DNA of 64,000 bases, from the NCBI RefSeq assembly GCF_002954715.1, contig NZ_MSCP01000001.1, positions 708,252 through 772,251 on the forward strand, in the 5' to 3' direction. The translations under genes and the position numbers were made by a program. Each line of letters starts with the position of its first letter. The first letter of the stretch is position 1. The notes below the pieces were generated by a model. It was not told the origin of the DNA. It searched no databases and saw nothing but the letters and a program-made list of their open reading frames with translations. The stretch comes from Aliivibrio sifiae. GTDB taxonomy: Bacteria; Pseudomonadota; Gammaproteobacteria; Enterobacterales; Vibrionaceae. This document shows, one piece after another, positions 63,467 to 64,000 of this stretch.

Positions 63467-63489
63467 CTGTCGCCATCTTATCGCCATTC
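63467..63489. repeat. Paired TCGCCAT repeats, candidate integrase arm site (right)
   Basis: TCGCCAT occurs at 63470-63476 and 63481-63487, 11 bp apart and 60 bp inside attR, in the same orientation as the pair near attL. Confidence 0.5.
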
Positions 63490-63547
63490 TTTTGTTTTTT
63501 CATTTTAACTCATTGATTATATGGTTTATTAAAAATATGCGAAGTAA

Positions 63548-63565
63548 AAGCTGATTACTTTCATT
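63548..63565. other. attR core (18-bp direct repeat)
   Basis: Identical to 27861-27878. On the minus strand it reads as an xthA start codon plus five codons, then runs into phage DNA and stops within about five codons. The original chromosomal ribosome binding site (AAGGACT) lies just to the right at about 63575-63582. Confidence 0.92.
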
Positions 63566-63652
63566 ATGGTTAAAGTCCTTGTTTTTATTTTGAACCCTAA
63601 TCAAGTTAGGATCTTTTAATACAATGATATTACCATTAATTTGATAGATAAG

Positions 63653-63841
63653 TTAATTCATTAACTTAGCAGCAGGTTTGCAGGTTTCGCAATGCCAAGT
63701 GCATTTCTGTTGCCCAAAGCCTGCTTTTATCCATGCCATTGTTACGCTAGTCGATGGGTTACAAAAAGCCTCTTTATTGCATAAGCTGCATGTTTTCCAT
63801 TGTGAAGGTTCTTGCTGCTTTTGAGTTTGTGCTATGTGCAT
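63653..63841 (-). CDS. Small zinc-ribbon-like protein outside attR, paralogue of the 38834-39016 gene
   Basis: 62 residues starting MHIAQTQK at 63841 with AGAGG upstream; an extension to 63907 is rejected because it would cross the SOS box. CSLC and CETC pairs match the prophage copy, with which it shares roughly half its residues. It lies to the right of the attachment repeat, next to the old xthA promoter side. It is therefore either part of a neighbouring related element, a remnant of one, or host-encoded. Confidence 0.6.
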   Translation of the reverse strand: MHIAQTQKQQEPSQWKTCSLCNKEAFCNPSTSVTMAWIKAGFGQQKCTWHCETCKPAAKLMN

Positions 63842-63879
63842 TTTAATGCCTCTATTTATATTATCGAAAAACAAAGTTA

Positions 63880-63895
63880 CTGTATATTTGAACAG
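63880..63895 (-). promoter_or_regulatory. LexA (SOS) box outside attR
   Basis: CTGT-ATATTTGA-ACAG, 39 bp upstream of the zinc-ribbon-like gene at 63653-63841. The flank (TTTTGGCAAG just beyond) matches the flank of the box at 39053, so the whole intergenic module is duplicated. Confidence 0.75.
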
Positions 63896-63954
63896 TGGTT
63901 TTGGCAAGTAATAAAAAGAGGAAATTCGACGTTTTATTTCTTACAGACACAAAA

Positions 63955-63983
63955 AAAGCCAACTCATTTCTGAATTGGCTTTT
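63955..63983. terminator. Terminator at the right window edge
   Basis: AAAAGCCAA...TTGGCTTTT, perfect 9-bp arms with A- and T-flanks. The gene it serves is not visible in the window. Confidence 0.75.
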
Positions 63984-64000
63984 CGATCTCTAAACGAGAT

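Larger units (their letters stand above)
63148..63547. other. Right-end non-coding region of the prophage
   Basis: No gene is supported in these 400 bp. It contains the cassette terminator at 63262-63287, a second small hairpin (AGAAC...GTTCT, 63293-63312), and the right candidate integrase arm repeats at 63467-63489, before attR. Confidence 0.6.
27861..63565. mobile_element. P2/186/K139-like prophage integrated at the xthA start
   Basis: An element of about 35.7 kb bounded by an 18-bp direct repeat. It carries an integrase, a 186-type repressor, replication initiator, packaging, head, contractile-tail and baseplate genes in P2/HP1 order, all apparently intact. The leftward portal/terminase genes and the rightward late operon diverge at 44152-44339, as in P2. 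Two cargo islands (29291-34242 and 61630-63147) and a tin/old-type interval (38834-40764) are recognisable by AT content, orientation or content. Because the structural genes are complete, it may be inducible. Confidence 0.93.

Noticed and set aside
27861..63565. Considered a defective prophage
   Set aside because: Integrase, repressor, replication, packaging, head, tail, baseplate and hub genes are all uninterrupted; the only broken gene in the window is a chromosomal permease.
1..64000. Looked for CRISPR arrays, tRNA or rRNA genes and insertion sequences
   Set aside because: No regularly spaced repeats, no cloverleaf-like GTTCRANYC regions of note, and no transposase-like frames were seen by eye.

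Overview
The window looks like a chromosomal stretch of a marine Vibrionaceae bacterium, most likely Aliivibrio (A. fischeri/logei group). The grounds are the overall AT-rich composition, close protein-level resemblance of the housekeeping genes to Vibrio/E. coli orthologues, a secreted GH18 chitinase, and a vibrio-like order of lpxH-ppiB-cysS, pflA-pflB and xthA. No tRNA, rRNA, CRISPR array or insertion sequence was recognised.

Positions 1-27877 are ordinary core genome. They hold a partial EAL-HDOD signalling protein, lpxH, ppiB, cysS, tdk, a chitinase, the oppABCDF oligopeptide importer, a chemoreceptor, the roxA/ycfD ribosomal oxygenase, pflA-pflB for anaerobic pyruvate cleavage, a DUF3360-type membrane transporter, a basic amino acid ABC importer whose last permease gene is frameshifted, a 39-codon peptide gene, grxB and xthA. 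Most operons end in clear hairpin terminators.

Positions 27861-63565 are an apparently complete P2/186/HP1/K139-type prophage. It is bounded by an 18-bp direct repeat lying on the start codon of xthA, with paired CGCCA repeats (candidate integrase arm sites) at both ends. The layout is: integrase; an AT-rich three-gene cargo island; 186-type CI repressor, Cox/Apl-like and CII-like regulators; four small early genes; GpA-type replication initiator; a tin/old-like accessory interval with SOS boxes and an Ogr-like activator; a probable cos region; leftward portal and terminase genes; and a long rightward late operon for scaffold, capsid, small terminase, head completion, tail, lysis, tape measure, baseplate, fibre and hub/spike. 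The right end carries a second cargo cassette.

The two most interesting cargo loci are these. (i) Positions 29291-34242 hold three overlapping genes for a metallo-beta-lactamase-fold protein, a trypsin-like protease with a novel C-terminal region, and a Ski2-like DEAH helicase: a candidate anti-phage or conflict system. (ii) Positions 61630-63147 hold an Hcp type VI secretion tube protein overlapping a glycine-rich membrane-active (DUF4225-like) candidate effector and a three-helix candidate immunity protein, carried next to the phage's own spike gene.

Regulation is legible in places. Three good LexA boxes occur: beside the post-replication genes, upstream of ogr, and just outside attR. A weaker one sits before int. 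Together with a 186-type CI this suggests SOS induction through an antirepressor. A 17-bp-arm inverted repeat between the divergent terminase and scaffold operons is a candidate late-activator operator. An A AAA AAC heptamer predicts a -1 frameshifted tail assembly chaperone just before the tape measure. The sequence right of attR carries a second copy of the SOS-box/zinc-protein module, hinting at an older or neighbouring related element.
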